Of a stretch of DNA of 64,000 nucleotides, positions 1 to 8,675 are shown piece by piece. The notes beneath the pieces are model-generated. The model ran no database searches, was not told where the DNA came from, and saw only the letters and a list, made by a program, of their open reading frames with translations. Where the stretch lies: contig NZ_CP038797.1 in assembly GCF_012223425.1 (NCBI RefSeq), positions 187,353 to 251,352 of the forward strand. Direction: 5' to 3'. Both the position numbers and the translations under genes were made by a program. Within the stretch, counting starts at the first letter, position 1; every line of letters starts with the position of its first letter. This DNA comes from Mycolicibacterium frederiksbergense. Lineage in GTDB: Bacteria > Actinomycetota > Actinomycetes > Mycobacteriales > Mycobacteriaceae.

Positions 1-1203
1 GAGATCACCGGCTGGCTGGTCCGCGAGACCGGCGGCACCGTCGCCAAGGCCGACCTGGAGTGGAACCTGGTGCGTTCGGTGATGTGGGAGGCCGCCTCAA
101 TGCCACACCACGTCGAGGGCCGCATCATGCCGTCCGACATCCCGGGCAAGGAGAGCCGCGTCTACCGCGAACCCGTCGGTGTCGTCGCCGTCATCTCCCC
201 GTGGAACTTCCCGATGCAGCTGTCCAACCGCTCCGTCGCGCCCGCTCTGGCCGTCGGCAACGCGGTGGTGCTCAAACCGGCAGGCGACACCCCGGTCACC
301 GGTGGGTTGCTGCTCGCCCGGATCCTTGAGGAGGCGGGCCTGCCGCCCGGGTTGCTGTCCGTGGTGGTGGGCTCGGGCTCCGACATCGGCGACGCCATCG
401 TGGCGCACCCGACGCCGCGCGTCGTCTCCTTCACCGGATCCACAGCCGTCGGCGAGGGCATCGCCGCCAAGGCCGGCATCAAGCACCAGTCGCTCGAACT
501 CGGCGGCAACGGTCCGCTCGTGGTGCTCGACGACGCTGACCTCAATCTCGCCGTCGACGCCGCGGTGTTCGGCTCGTTCTTCCATCAGGGTCAGATCTGC
601 ATGATCGCCAACCGCCTCATCGTCGACGCTGCCGTGTATGACGACTTCGTCGAGCGGTTCGTCGACCGGGTACGGCAGTTGCGGGTCGGCGACCCGAGCG
701 ACCCGCAGACCCACCTCGGGCCCATCATCAACTCCGCACAGGTGGAGTCGATCCAGGACAAGATCACCCGCGCCCAGGACGACGGTGCGCGGCTGCTGCT
801 CGGCGGCGACCCCTTCGGCCCGACCGGCCAGTGTCTGCCACCGCACGTGCTCACCGGCGGCAACGACGCGGTCACCGCGCGCGAGGAGGTCTTCGGACCC
901 GTGATGACCGTCATCCGCGCCGACGACGAGGACGACGCACTGCGCATCGCCAACGACACCGAGTACGGCCTCTCGTCGGCGGTCTTCAGCACCGACGTGG
1001 ACCGCGCGGTGCGCTTCGCTCGCCGCATCGACGCCGGCATGACCCACGTCAACGACTCGCCCGTGAACGACGACGCCAACACCGCCTTCGGTGGCGTGAA
1101 GGCCTCCGGTATCGGCCGGTTCGGCGGGCAGTGGGCGGTCGACGAGTTCACCACCGAGCACTGGATCTCCATCCAGCGGGAGCGTCGCGAGTACGCCATC
1201 TGA
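1..1203 (+). CDS. Aldehyde dehydrogenase family protein, 5' end outside the window
   Basis: NAD(P)-dependent oxidation of an aldehyde to its acid. The reading frame is open from base 1, so the N-terminus lies upstream and about 400 residues are visible. Seen: the cofactor-pocket motif SPWNFP, then SFTGST, the general-base Glu in LELGGN, the nucleophile Cys in GQICM, and the C-terminal EEVFGPV and FGGVKASG motifs. All catalytic residues are present. The HVNDSPVNDDANTAFGG segment resembles the benzaldehyde/vanillin/salicylaldehyde dehydrogenase branch, but the substrate is inference. No operon partner is visible: the next gene starts about 150 bp later and is unrelated. Confidence 0.93.
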   Translation, partial: EITGWLVRETGGTVAKADLEWNLVRSVMWEAASMPHHVEGRIMPSDIPGKESRVYREPVGVVAVISPWNFPMQLSNRSVAPALAVGNAVVLKPAGDTPVTGGLLLARILEEAGLPPGLLSVVVGSGSDIGDAIVAHPTPRVVSFTGSTAVGEGIAAKAGIKHQSLELGGNGPLVVLDDADLNLAVDAAVFGSFFHQGQICMIANRLIVDAAVYDDFVERFVDRVRQLRVGDPSDPQTHLGPIINSAQVESIQDKITRAQDDGARLLLGGDPFGPTGQCLPPHVLTGGNDAVTAREEVFGPVMTVIRADDEDDALRIANDTEYGLSSAVFSTDVDRAVRFARRIDAGMTHVNDSPVNDDANTAFGGVKASGIGRFGGQWAVDEFTTEHWISIQRERREYAI

Positions 1204-1354
1204 GCCGTCCTCGGCAAACGTTGCGCCACGGCGTGGCAACAGCTTCCGTGGCTTCCGTCAGAACCCCAGCGCAATGCGGTTGATCTCGGTGACGGCGGGT
1301 ACCCGACAGTGCTCACGGTGTCCATCACGGGGACACAAGGAATCGGAGAGCGCG

Positions 1355-1858
1355 ATGAACGTCATCAAAGGAGCATTCCGGCTCGTCACCACCACGGCCG
1401 ACGCGGCGGTCGCCACCGCGGGCGCTGTCGGCGGCGCGGCCATCAACGGCGTGGTCGGCGGGGTTCGCGGCGTCGCAAGCGGGGTCCGCGACGGCGCCAC
1501 CAGCGGCAGTCACTCGACGTCGGCGGCGGCGCTGACGCTCGGGCTGATCGGCGCCGCGGGCCTTGTCGAGTGGCCGCTGCTCGTCGGCATCGGCGGCACG
1601 GCGCTGGTGGTCCGCCAACTCACCCACAACGGCCAGTCGCCGGAGGAACCCCGGCTGCGGGCGGTCACCGAGACGGCACCCGCCCGCAAGGCAGCGCCTC
1701 GCAAGGCACCGGCCCGCAAGACAACGCCCCGCAAGGCGCCGGCCCGCAAGGCACCCGCTCGCGAGGCGCCGGCCAACAAACGCACCGCAGCCAAGGCGCC
1801 CGCGAAGAAGGCCGCCAAGAAGAGCACCGCCACGAAGTCCGCGCCACGCAAGCGCTGA
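1355..1858 (+). CDS. Small hydrophobic protein with a Lys/Ala/Pro-rich tail
   Basis: About 167 residues. The first 85 are Gly/Ala/Val-rich with a likely membrane segment (AALTLGLIGAAGLVEW followed by PLLVGIGGTALVV). The last 60 are near-perfect repeats of APARK/APRK/PAKKA, very basic and probably disordered, similar in composition to the tails of HupB or histone H1. The ATG at 1355 is preferred because GGAGAG lies about 5 bases upstream, whereas an upstream in-frame ATG (1274) has no such signal. The gene sits directly before the ctpI-like gene with a 20 bp gap, so the two are probably co-transcribed. No enzymatic motif is present. A role linked to the ATPase is inference. Confidence 0.7.
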   Translation: MNVIKGAFRLVTTTADAAVATAGAVGGAAINGVVGGVRGVASGVRDGATSGSHSTSAAALTLGLIGAAGLVEWPLLVGIGGTALVVRQLTHNGQSPEEPRLRAVTETAPARKAAPRKAPARKTTPRKAPARKAPAREAPANKRTAAKAPAKKAAKKSTATKSAPRKR

Positions 1859-1878
1859 CAGCCAGGAGCCCCGCACAC

Positions 1879-2736
1879 GTGAACCTCGCCCAACTGGCGA
1901 AGGCCTCGGTGGCACTGCCCCTTTGGGCCGTCGACACCGGAGTCCGCGCCGCCCGAGTCAGCGTCGCCACGGCAACCGCCACCGCCACCGTCCTCACCGT
2001 CGCCGGCGTCACCCTGGTCGACGTGCCACTTCGCGCCGTCGGCGAGGTCCTGGCCGGGCGCTCCGCGCGCCGCCGCTGGACCCGTGACGACCGCTGCTGG
2101 ATCGAGGTCTACGGGCTCGACGACGACGAGGACGGCACCGTCGGCGCCGCCGTGCTCGACGCGCTGCGGGCCGAGCCGGGCGTGCGCGAGGCATCGCTCA
2201 ACCGGCCGTTGTCACGCGTCATGGTGCGCTTCACCCCGGACATCTCGCCCGACGATCTGTGCGACGTGGTGTCGGCCGCCGAGATCGAGGCGACCGACGG
2301 GGACGTCGAGCCAGCTACCAACGAGCTGCCGTGGGACGGCCCCGTCATGACGGGCAACGTGGCCTCTGCGGCGGTGAACATCGTCGGGTTGGCCGCAGCC
2401 ATCGCCGGTCGCGTCATGCCGTGGCCGCCGCTGCCCCAGGCCGTCGCCGCGGCCGCGGTCCTGGTCGACTATCAGCCCCGGCTGCGCACGGCCCTCGAGC
2501 AGCGCCTGGGGGCCACCGCCGCCGACACCGCGATCACCGTCACGACCGCCGCGGCCTACACGCTCACCCAGGCCCCGTGGTCCCTCGCGGTCGACGCGGC
2601 CAAACACCTGGCCCGGGCCGCCGAGACGCAGTCGGCCGCCCGCGCCTGGCGCACCCTGGAACCCGACCTCGCCGAGCGCGCGCTGGTTGAGGACGGCCGC
2701 CCCGATGCGGCCGATCAGATCGACTGTGGCCTCTGA
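1879..2736 (+). pseudogene. CtpI-like P-type ATPase, N-terminal fragment truncated by an IS remnant
   Basis: The start is a GTG at 1879 with AGGAG about 10 bases upstream. The visible 285 residues resemble the N-terminal region of the very long mycobacterial CtpI-type cation ATPases (about 1,500-1,600 residues). They include an HMA-like segment (RCWIEVYGLDDDEDG to VRFTPDISPDDL) and hydrophobic stretches. None of the ATPase core (DKTG, TGD, GDGxND) is present. From about 2700 the frame runs into the 3' end of a transposase gene on the other strand and stops at 2736, so the rest was lost by IS insertion or deletion. The family call is from memory of CtpI organisation and is moderate. Confidence 0.6.
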
Positions 2737-3827
2737 TATCGCTGCGGCAGCGTGGATGACCTGGTCGCGGGCGGCGTGCAGGGCGACGGTGAAGCTCAGC
2801 CGGTCGGGGCTGATGGGGGGGCGGGCCAGTGCGGTGTCGGCGATGGCGGTGCGCAACGCCTGGTAGGTGGTCAGTAATGCGTAGACCTCTTGTGTGACGC
2901 CGGCGGGGGTCTGCGCGCGCAGCACTCGTCCGCCCAGAATGGTCGATTTCAGTTCCAGGTAGCTGGTTTCAACCTCCCACCGTTGATGGTATAGCTCGAC
3001 CAGTTCGTCTGCGGGATATTGCTTTTCGTCTAGAGGGTGGTGACCAGGCGGTAGTGACCGCAGCGGGTGGCTCCGCCGTCGACTGCCACGCTGATGCGGG
3101 CGTCGATGACCCGCACGGTCACCGCGCCCATCCGCGCCAGCCATGTCCGGTCCGGCAGTGTCTTGATCGGGGGCAGCACACGGGCGTCTTTGCAGCGGAT
3201 CAGCAACTCGGCATGGGCCGAGGCGATCTGTTCCACCAGAGCGGTGACGGCGAAGTTGCGGTCGGCCAACAACAGCATGCCCGGTTGCAGGCAACCCAAC
3301 AGCTGTGGCGCATAGGTGGTTTCGCCGACGCGGTAGGAGCCGAACACGGCGTCGATGACGGTGCGGGTACCGCAGGCCACGATGGTCAGCAGTCGCAGCA
3401 TCGGGTATCCGGATTCCGCGTCTGGGCGGCCGGTTTGGCGTCCGAACGCCGCGGCGTTGGCGGCGCTATTGGGCACGAACATCGAGGTGCCGTCGATCGC
3501 GCAGACCAGCAGGCCCTGCCAGCGTGCCGCCCCCACGGCCGGGCCGCGCAGCAGGCTGAACAACTCTTTTAGCGGTCCGACTCCGACACGCCGCAATGCT
3601 TGCGACAGTGCCGAAGAACCCGGTGCGGCCACCGTCGCCGGATCCAGGCCGGCCACCAGTCGTGCCCAGACTTGCCGGTAGCCGATCTCGGTGAACAATG
3701 CTCCGGCCAGCAGCAGGTACACCACGACCCGCGAGGGCAGCACCCGCACACGGCGCTGCACGCGGCCGGTGTTCTCCAGGGCGGCATCGACGAGATCGGC
3801 GGACACGATTCGTGTCAGCTCGCCCAA
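2700..3827 (-). pseudogene. IS4-family transposase, frameshifted and C-terminally truncated
   Basis: The N-terminal part (GELTRIVSADLVDAALE through AIDGTSMFVPNS to LLLADRNF) reads in one frame from 3827 to 3030, where it hits a stop just after RLVTTL. The remainder (DEKQYPADELVELYHQRWEVETSYLELK, then DLIGRIG) continues in the next frame, so about one base is missing near 3030. The DDE residues are visible: Asp in AIDGTS, Asp in LADRNF, Glu in the YHQRWEVE block. The usual 50 or so C-terminal residues after DLIGRIG are absent. The gene is probably inactive. A few residues upstream of 3827 (QGAFAPGHL) also look family-like, so the true start may be a little earlier. Confidence 0.85.
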
Positions 3828-3889
3828 ATGGCCCGGCGCGAACGCGCCCTGTCGGCTCGACTCAGCAGAACAGATGACAGACTGAACAG

Positions 3890-3955
3890 ACAGCGGAACT
3901 CCCCGGGTGATGGCGTCTTTGGTCGGACATCCATCGATACCGGGAGTTCCGCTGT
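3890..3955. repeat. Inverted repeat at the IS4-remnant end
   Basis: The left arm ACAGCGGAACTCCCC at 3890-3904 pairs with CGGGAGTTCCGCTGT near 3941-3955, separated by about 35 bases. It lies between the transposase start and the outer IS boundary. It could be a terminal plus subterminal transposase site, or a hairpin blocking read-in transcription. Confidence 0.6.
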
Positions 3956-4070
3956 CCCACTACCACCTCACACGGCGTGTCACACTTGCCCCACCAGTCA
4001 CACGCTTAACTGCGCGGCATTGGGGTTAGTGGGTTGGCGGACATCGGGTCTCCTCAGGGTGCGGCGCCGG

Positions 4071-4454
4071 TCAGGCGGGGTCGGCGGGTAGGTAGTCGCC
4101 GTAGATGCCGCGGGCGTCGCCTTCGGCGGCGAGTTGGTTCTGGCGGTCGGCTTCGGCGCGGAGGCGGTCGTTGCGGCGGTTGATCCAGCGGATGGTCCAG
4201 ACGGTGGCGGCGGCTACGGCGATCACGGGGACCAGCCACTTCCACTGCCAGATCATGCACGCGATCCAGAAGACGATGAGGGTGGTCCAGGCGGGGTGTC
4301 GCTGTGCCCAGTCCTTGGCCGGCGGGGCCGGGACTGCGACCGTGATGACAGTGGGGGCCGCGATGGCCTCCGTCCACTGTTCGCCGTCCCAGAAGCGTTG
4401 TTGGGCAGCCCCGGTGGGGTCGGGGTACCAGCCTTCGGGTGCGTAGTGGGTCAT
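4071..4454 (-). CDS. DUF2510 domain membrane protein
   Basis: 127 residues. The N-terminus has the DUF2510 signature GWYPDPTG then QRFWDGEQWT (residues 7-27), followed by two close hydrophobic segments (TTLIVFWIACMIW and LVPVIAVAAATVW) and a charged, Arg-rich C-terminus. DUF2510 is a short actinobacterial surface or membrane-linked domain of unknown function. The ATG at 4454 is chosen because GGAGG lies 8 bases upstream and DUF2510 proteins normally begin close to this motif. The gene is divergent from the HTH gene at 4655 across a 200 bp region containing an inverted repeat. Confidence 0.85.
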   Translation of the reverse strand: MTHYAPEGWYPDPTGAAQQRFWDGEQWTEAIAAPTVITVAVPAPPAKDWAQRHPAWTTLIVFWIACMIWQWKWLVPVIAVAAATVWTIRWINRRNDRLRAEADRQNQLAAEGDARGIYGDYLPADPA

Positions 4455-4493
4455 GGTGGCGTCCTCCGGGTCGTGGTGTTGCCGCTGACTAAA

Positions 4494-4535
4494 GTAAACC
4501 ACAAGTCCGTCTGATTGCATAGTGATTTACATACG
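4494..4535. promoter_or_regulatory. Inverted repeat in the divergent promoter region, half-site shared with the region near 14.78 kb
   Basis: GTAAACCAC (4494-4502) is opposed by GTGATTTAC (4522-4530), an inverted repeat with one mismatch. The right side, TAGTGATTTACATACG at 4520-4535, matches TAGTGGTTTACATCCG at 14777-14792 in 14 of 16 positions. A -10-like TATAGG follows at 4544-4549 toward the HTH gene. It is probably an operator for a regulator encoded on this element. The regulator is not known. Confidence 0.45.
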
Positions 4536-4654
4536 TTTTTGGGTATAGGCTTTTACACACACGGGGCGTCGTGCACCCGTGTTGCGGCCGAGTCGCACAT
4601 GACTTCCGCAGGCAATCGAGCGCGTACGCGCGTCGACAGAAGGAGGAGGCCGCC

Positions 4655-5032
4655 GTGAAGGTGATTCTTCGAACGCCCGCAGAGATGGTCGCCGAATACA
4701 ACCTGCCCGAGCTGGACAGCAGCGCCAGCGACGAGGAAGTCCTGGCGGCCGCGGCATTGGTCGAGCCGCTTCGGCGCGGGGAACCCGAAATCACCGGGGA
4801 GCCTTATGTGTTCGCCCGCGGCCTGGATGGGCTCGCCCAGCAGGGCCGGCGCCTGGAGCAGGCGGAGTCGCGGCTAGACGCGGAGCGACAGGCCGCCCGG
4901 GAGCTGGCGCGGCAGTACTTCGAGGAAGGGCGCAGTAAGCGCGAGATCGCGACCACGCTGGGAATCACCCGGCCGACGCTTGATTCCTGGCTGGGCGAGG
5001 GCGCAACACGGCGCCGCAGCAGTGGTGGGTGA
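4655..5032 (+). CDS. Small HTH-containing protein, probable regulator
   Basis: 125 residues from a GTG start with a strong AGGAGGAGG ribosome site 6 bases upstream. The in-frame upstream ATG at 4571 lacks one. Residues about 70-95 are a charged helical stretch (RLEQAESRLDAERQAARELARQYFEEG). They are followed by a helix-turn-helix of the resolvase/sigma-like type (SKREIATTLGITRPTLDSWL) near the C-terminus. A DNA-binding role is inferred from that HTH. The gene is divergent from the DUF2510 gene and about 100 bp upstream of the AbiE pair. It is a plausible autoregulator of the inverted repeat at 4494-4535. Confidence 0.75.
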   Translation: MKVILRTPAEMVAEYNLPELDSSASDEEVLAAAALVEPLRRGEPEITGEPYVFARGLDGLAQQGRRLEQAESRLDAERQAARELARQYFEEGRSKREIATTLGITRPTLDSWLGEGATRRRSSGG

Positions 5033-5118
5033 TGACGATGCGCACATCGCGAAGACCGCCCCATCCAGCCGATGATCGGGTGATGAGCAGCAGGGGCGAT
5101 GCCACGTCCCTAGGTTGC

Positions 5119-5124
5119 TACTAT
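5119..5124 (+). promoter_or_regulatory. -10-like box for a likely leaderless abiE transcript
   Basis: TACTAT lies 6 bases before the ATG at 5131 and no ribosome-binding sequence sits between them. This spacing fits a leaderless transcript, which is common in mycobacteria. Confidence 0.4.
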
Positions 5125-5130
5125 CGCTGC

Positions 5131-5796
5131 ATGGCCGACGCGCAGGCGTGGGGCCGGCTGCACACCCTGGCCGCCGGCCAGTTCGGCCTGTTCACCGCCG
5201 CCCAGGCCCGACACCACGGGGTCCCCCGCTACGAACTCGCCCGCCGCGCGGCTGCCGGCGAGCTGTTCCGGGCACACCACGGTGTGTACGGATTCACCGA
5301 GGATTCCGCCGGCATGTTCACGTTCGAGGACTGGGCGGCACAGTGGTTGGCACTGCGCCCCGAGGACGACATCGAGCGGCGCCGGACCGACCCGGACTGC
5401 ATCCTCAGCCACGACAGCGCCGCGGTGATCCGCGAGCTGGGGACGATCGTCGCCCGCGGCCTGTTCCTGACCGGCCCACGCCGCATCAACACGCGGTCAC
5501 CGCGGGTGCACACCTACCGACGCGACATCGGCGCCCGGGGCGTGGACTGGGACGTGGTGCAGGGCCTTCCCGTGGCGACACCCGGGCGCATCATCGCCGA
5601 CCTGGCCCGAGACGATCTCGATGGATCCCATCAGGGCACCGTGATCGCTGACGTCCTGGATTCCGGCCTGCTGACGATCGACGAGGTGGGCGCTCGGCTG
5701 GATCCGTTCGCGCATCGGTGGGATGAGCCGCACGGGGTGGCGTTGGCACACCGGTTCCTGGCCGCGGCCGGGCGGCCGTCAAGCCTGCCGGCATAG
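5131..5796 (+). CDS. abiEi: AbiEi-family antitoxin (type IV toxin-antitoxin)
   Basis: 221 residues. The N-terminal winged-HTH 'AbiEi antitoxin' domain is visible: LHTLAAGQFGLFTAAQARHHGV, then RYELARRAAAGELFRAHHGVYGF. Family features also include the sequence around LSHDSAAVIRELG and GLPVATPGRIIADLA. In this family the antitoxin represses its own promoter and neutralises the nucleotidyltransferase toxin. The downstream gene starts 13 bp after the stop and is that toxin. The start was chosen at ATG 5131, where the domain begins. The longer in-frame extension to 5029 overlaps the previous gene's end. Confidence 0.9.
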   Translation: MADAQAWGRLHTLAAGQFGLFTAAQARHHGVPRYELARRAAAGELFRAHHGVYGFTEDSAGMFTFEDWAAQWLALRPEDDIERRRTDPDCILSHDSAAVIRELGTIVARGLFLTGPRRINTRSPRVHTYRRDIGARGVDWDVVQGLPVATPGRIIADLARDDLDGSHQGTVIADVLDSGLLTIDEVGARLDPFAHRWDEPHGVALAHRFLAAAGRPSSLPA

Positions 5797-5809
5797 CGCG
5801 CGGCGTCGT

Positions 5810-6844
5810 ATGTGCAAGGCCAGCAATGAGCCCGGCGGGCCGAAGCGCTGCTCGGCGGACATGCGGGCCCGTGCCCAGGAGTCTCATGACCGTGTGGAGG
5901 CGCTGGAGCGGCGGTACCGCGAGATCGAGGAGCAGCTCGACGCGAGGCGAACCTATGGCTCGGAGAGCGCTTTTCGGGCGGCTCTGAACACCCGCATCCG
6001 TCAGATCGTGCGCGACACCCACGGCGATGCGGCTGAGGTAGCACGTCGGTTCGCCCTGCAGCAGTTCGTGTCTCGGCTTTTCGATCGTGATCCGGAGTCC
6101 TGGCTGGTGACTGGAGGGACGGCTCTGCAGTTCCGGACCCCTGCCGAAGCCCGCGCGACCGCGGATCTGGATCTGGCGGTGACGCGCAACGTTGAGGACC
6201 TCACCGTGGCATTGACCGAGGCATCGCGCAGGCGTGCCGGCGAGCATGGTGAGTTCGAGGTCTCGGTCAGTCCGGGCAGCGGCCCCGGCGGGTACACCGG
6301 GAAGATCACGTACCTGCTCAACGGGTCCCGGTTCGCGGTCGCCAAGCTGGATGTGGCTGTGGGGCGGCAGTTTCCCTTCGAGCCGGACACCCTGGTCCCC
6401 GATCCTGTGGTGACCATCGACGACGTGCGTCCGATGTCGCGGGTGCGCACCTATGCCGTAGCCGCCCACCTCGCTGACAAGGTTGCCGCTATGTATGAGC
6501 TGCATGGCAGCAGCGGCGCGGCGCCGTCGACGCGCTCCCACGACCTGGCCGACATCGTCATTTTGTCGAGGTGCGCGTACGGCCTGGCCGCCGAGGAGCT
6601 GCGCGCTGCGGTGCGCGGCCAGGAGCAGCGGCGGGGCATTACGGTGCCCTCTCCCCTGGTGCTGCCTACCGATCAGTGGCGGCGCAGCTACCCGGCGCGG
6701 GTCGCTGAAGCGGGCTTGCCGGCCGAACTGCGTGACGCTGACGCGGCGCTGGTCGAGGCCGATCGATTTGTAGGTGCGGTGCTCGACGGCCGAGTGCAGG
6801 CCGGTACGTGGGATCCCGACCGCCGGGCATGGACACTGCAGTAG
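5810..6844 (+). CDS. abiEii: AbiEii-like nucleotidyltransferase toxin with N-terminal Cys module
   Basis: 344 residues. The nucleotidyltransferase signature is at residues 102-124: TGGTALQF followed by ATADLDLAV, with the metal-binding Asp pair in DLD. C-terminal features such as HLADKVAAMYELHG and RSHDLADIVILSR are typical of AbiEii/MenT-type toxins, which modify tRNA or other targets. The gene overlaps no neighbour and follows the antitoxin by 13 bp without its own ribosome site, suggesting coupling. Odd: the protein opens with MCKASNEPGGPKRCSADMR, an extra module not part of the toxin fold. The ArdC-like protein encoded at 13497-14594 carries the same module in the same register. Confidence 0.88.
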   Translation: MCKASNEPGGPKRCSADMRARAQESHDRVEALERRYREIEEQLDARRTYGSESAFRAALNTRIRQIVRDTHGDAAEVARRFALQQFVSRLFDRDPESWLVTGGTALQFRTPAEARATADLDLAVTRNVEDLTVALTEASRRRAGEHGEFEVSVSPGSGPGGYTGKITYLLNGSRFAVAKLDVAVGRQFPFEPDTLVPDPVVTIDDVRPMSRVRTYAVAAHLADKVAAMYELHGSSGAAPSTRSHDLADIVILSRCAYGLAAEELRAAVRGQEQRRGITVPSPLVLPTDQWRRSYPARVAEAGLPAELRDADAALVEADRFVGAVLDGRVQAGTWDPDRRAWTLQ

Positions 6845-6933
6845 CAGCTCGATGGCCGTGGCTTTCCTGGCAGCAGAGCAACTTTTTCTTTCTTCGAGTC
6901 ACCCTGCTGTGCCGCAACAGCTCAGCTGTTGAT

Positions 6934-8379
6934 TCAGGTCGCGTCGGACAGATGTTTGGCTGGGCGGCGGCGACTGTGTGTGCGGACGTCGTGCTTGCCG
7001 CGGGTGTAGGACACGACGGTCACATCGTCTTCGGTGTCTTCGGACGGATCCGCTGGGGCCGGCAAGTCGTCGTCTGTGTCGTCTTCGGGGTCGGGCAGGT
7101 TCGAGGGTGCGGTCGGTCGTGGGCGGTCGAGCAAGCCACACTGCCGAGCGACTCCGGCTTGCAGGCCGGTGACCAGATCCCCGAGGGTGGCGGTGGGGAT
7201 GTCGGCAGCCGCGGCGGCGATCGCGTCGGGCAGAGCTGCGGCCATGTCGCGCGTGCGCTGCACCAGGCGGTCGGGATCGGTGCCGGCCTTTGTCGCGAAT
7301 TTGGCGATGGTGTCGAGGGTGACTGTGCCGAAACGGCTGCGCCCGGCGATAGCCATTGCCACCCGGGACAGGTTCGAGTCGGGGTCAGGGTTGTACGGGA
7401 AGACGCTGGCGACATCGTAGACCGGTGCGAGGGTGACACGGTTGCCGACCAGAATCACGCTGTAGTTCTTCGCGTGACCGTCGGGGGCACCCAAAAGGTA
7501 TTGCGCCACAATGATATCGGCGAAGCGGTCGACGTCATCCTGAGTCGCGTGGTCAGCCAGTAGCTTAGCAATGGCGGTCGCTGAAGGTCCACCGTCGCTG
7601 GCGTACTTCTTGCCCGGCCACACCGACATCGCCTGGCACATGTCCTCTTGGTGCAGTCTTAGCACCGTGCCGTTGCGCTCAACGCGGTCGTAGCGGGTGA
7701 CCACGATCGCTGGGACCCCGCCGAATTCGTGGTAGGCGGTGTGGGCAGCCGCAATGCCGATGGCCGGCAGTACCTTCTGGCACAGGTGTTCGTTGAGAGC
7801 CTGGCCCTTGAACTGCATGATGCCCGGCTTGATGATGTGCGTGCTGGCGCTGTTGCCGTGCGCGGTAGCCCACCCGTCGCGGGTTCGCACGGCGGTAAAT
7901 TTGCCTTGCATTCCAGGAAGACTCCAGCGTTCCCCCTCATTGGTCCACCGGCCAGGGTTGTCGATGAGGCGCTGCAGCCGGGCCCCGAGTTCGACATCGG
8001 TGATTGGTTCGATGTGGCCGGTCTGGGCAAGGACGTCAGCGATGTCGCCGGCGGGAGCCAGCTGTACGGCGCCGGCGCAGTCGCGGCCGAGGTGGCGCAG
8101 CAGTGCGGAAGTGTTACGTGCTGAAACGCCGTATTGGGCAGCCCACCCTTCTCGGACGCGGGGGTCTTCAGGGAGCAGACCCGCCAGCCATGGCGCTGCC
8201 TTCTGGTGGCGGTACGTGTGGCCTGGGCGCAGAGGCATGGACAACGACAGTGGCGTGAGGCGGCCCGCGGATCCGGCGTAGTCGTCGGCGTAAGTGAAGT
8301 GGGGGCGACCGAATTCGTGAGTGATGGTGCCTGCGAGACGACCGTTGAGGACCACGGCCAAATCGTTGATGTCGGTCAC
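6934..8379 (-). CDS. hipA: HipA-family serine/threonine kinase toxin
   Basis: 481 residues. It has the N-terminal HipA domain (LAVVLNGRLAGTI to LSLSMPL), the activation/P-loop-like segment WSLPGMQGKF, and the catalytic loop GAPDGHAKNYSV, followed by the metal-binding DVAS after APVY. HipA kinases phosphorylate aminoacyl-tRNA synthetases such as GltX and slow growth. The start overlaps the end of hipB by 4 bases, the usual toxin-antitoxin coupling. The last 60 residues (from RPRPTAPSNLPDPEDD) are an acidic then basic, probably disordered extension beyond the usual HipA length of about 430-440. Confidence 0.93.
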   Translation of the reverse strand: MTDINDLAVVLNGRLAGTITHEFGRPHFTYADDYAGSAGRLTPLSLSMPLRPGHTYRHQKAAPWLAGLLPEDPRVREGWAAQYGVSARNTSALLRHLGRDCAGAVQLAPAGDIADVLAQTGHIEPITDVELGARLQRLIDNPGRWTNEGERWSLPGMQGKFTAVRTRDGWATAHGNSASTHIIKPGIMQFKGQALNEHLCQKVLPAIGIAAAHTAYHEFGGVPAIVVTRYDRVERNGTVLRLHQEDMCQAMSVWPGKKYASDGGPSATAIAKLLADHATQDDVDRFADIIVAQYLLGAPDGHAKNYSVILVGNRVTLAPVYDVASVFPYNPDPDSNLSRVAMAIAGRSRFGTVTLDTIAKFATKAGTDPDRLVQRTRDMAAALPDAIAAAAADIPTATLGDLVTGLQAGVARQCGLLDRPRPTAPSNLPDPEDDTDDDLPAPADPSEDTEDDVTVVSYTRGKHDVRTHSRRRPAKHLSDAT

Positions 8380-8675
8380 GGGAGGGCGGCCGGCGGAGCT
8401 TGCAGGTTGTTGATCAGGTCCAATGCGGCCAGCTCGCTGTCGTTGAGCGGAACTTCCTCTACCACGGTGAACCGGTAGTCCAAGGCAGCGGCGACCGCGA
8501 TGTAGGCGCTCACCTCGCCGTTGAAGCCGTTCTCGATACGTCCCACGAGTTGGCGAGAGACGTTGGCGCGGCGAGCCACATCGTGCTGAGTGAGGCCGGC
8601 CTGGATGCGGGCATGGCGGAGTTGTGCGCCGATCTGCGCGAGAGTTTCCGCCACCAAGCTAGCCACGCCTGACAT
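8376..8675 (-). CDS. hipB: HipB-like XRE-family antitoxin
   Basis: 99 residues with a clear Cro/C1-type HTH: IGAQLRHARIQAGLTQHDVARRANVSRQLVGRIENG (residues 15-50). The C-terminal tail probably contacts HipA. HipB proteins bind HipA and repress the operon at operators in the promoter. The region directly upstream of its ATG (8676-8715) contains TGTC/GACA-type elements, and an ungapped second copy of that 40 bp region lies at 8888-8927. Confidence 0.92.
   Translation of the reverse strand: MSGVASLVAETLAQIGAQLRHARIQAGLTQHDVARRANVSRQLVGRIENGFNGEVSAYIAVAAALDYRFTVVEEVPLNDSELAALDLINNLQAPPAALP

Larger units (their letters stand above)
2700..3956. mobile_element. IS4-type insertion sequence remnant, one end missing
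   Basis: The transposase gene on the minus strand fills most of this stretch. The end beyond the transposase start (3890-3955) contains a near-perfect inverted repeat and is probably the intact IS end. At the other side the transposase coding sequence joins the ctpI-like frame directly near 2700 with no recognisable IS end or target duplication. The element therefore seems to have lost its 3' end in a deletion. Confidence 0.7.

Noticed and set aside
97..1239. Long minus-strand open frame opposite the aldehyde dehydrogenase gene
   Set aside because: A GC-bias shadow: His/Asp/Val-rich composition without domains, while the plus strand has all dehydrogenase motifs.
3890..3955. Inverted repeat as a simple transcription terminator
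   Set aside because: The 35-base loop, the position at the IS end and the absence of a converging gene make an IS-end function more likely.
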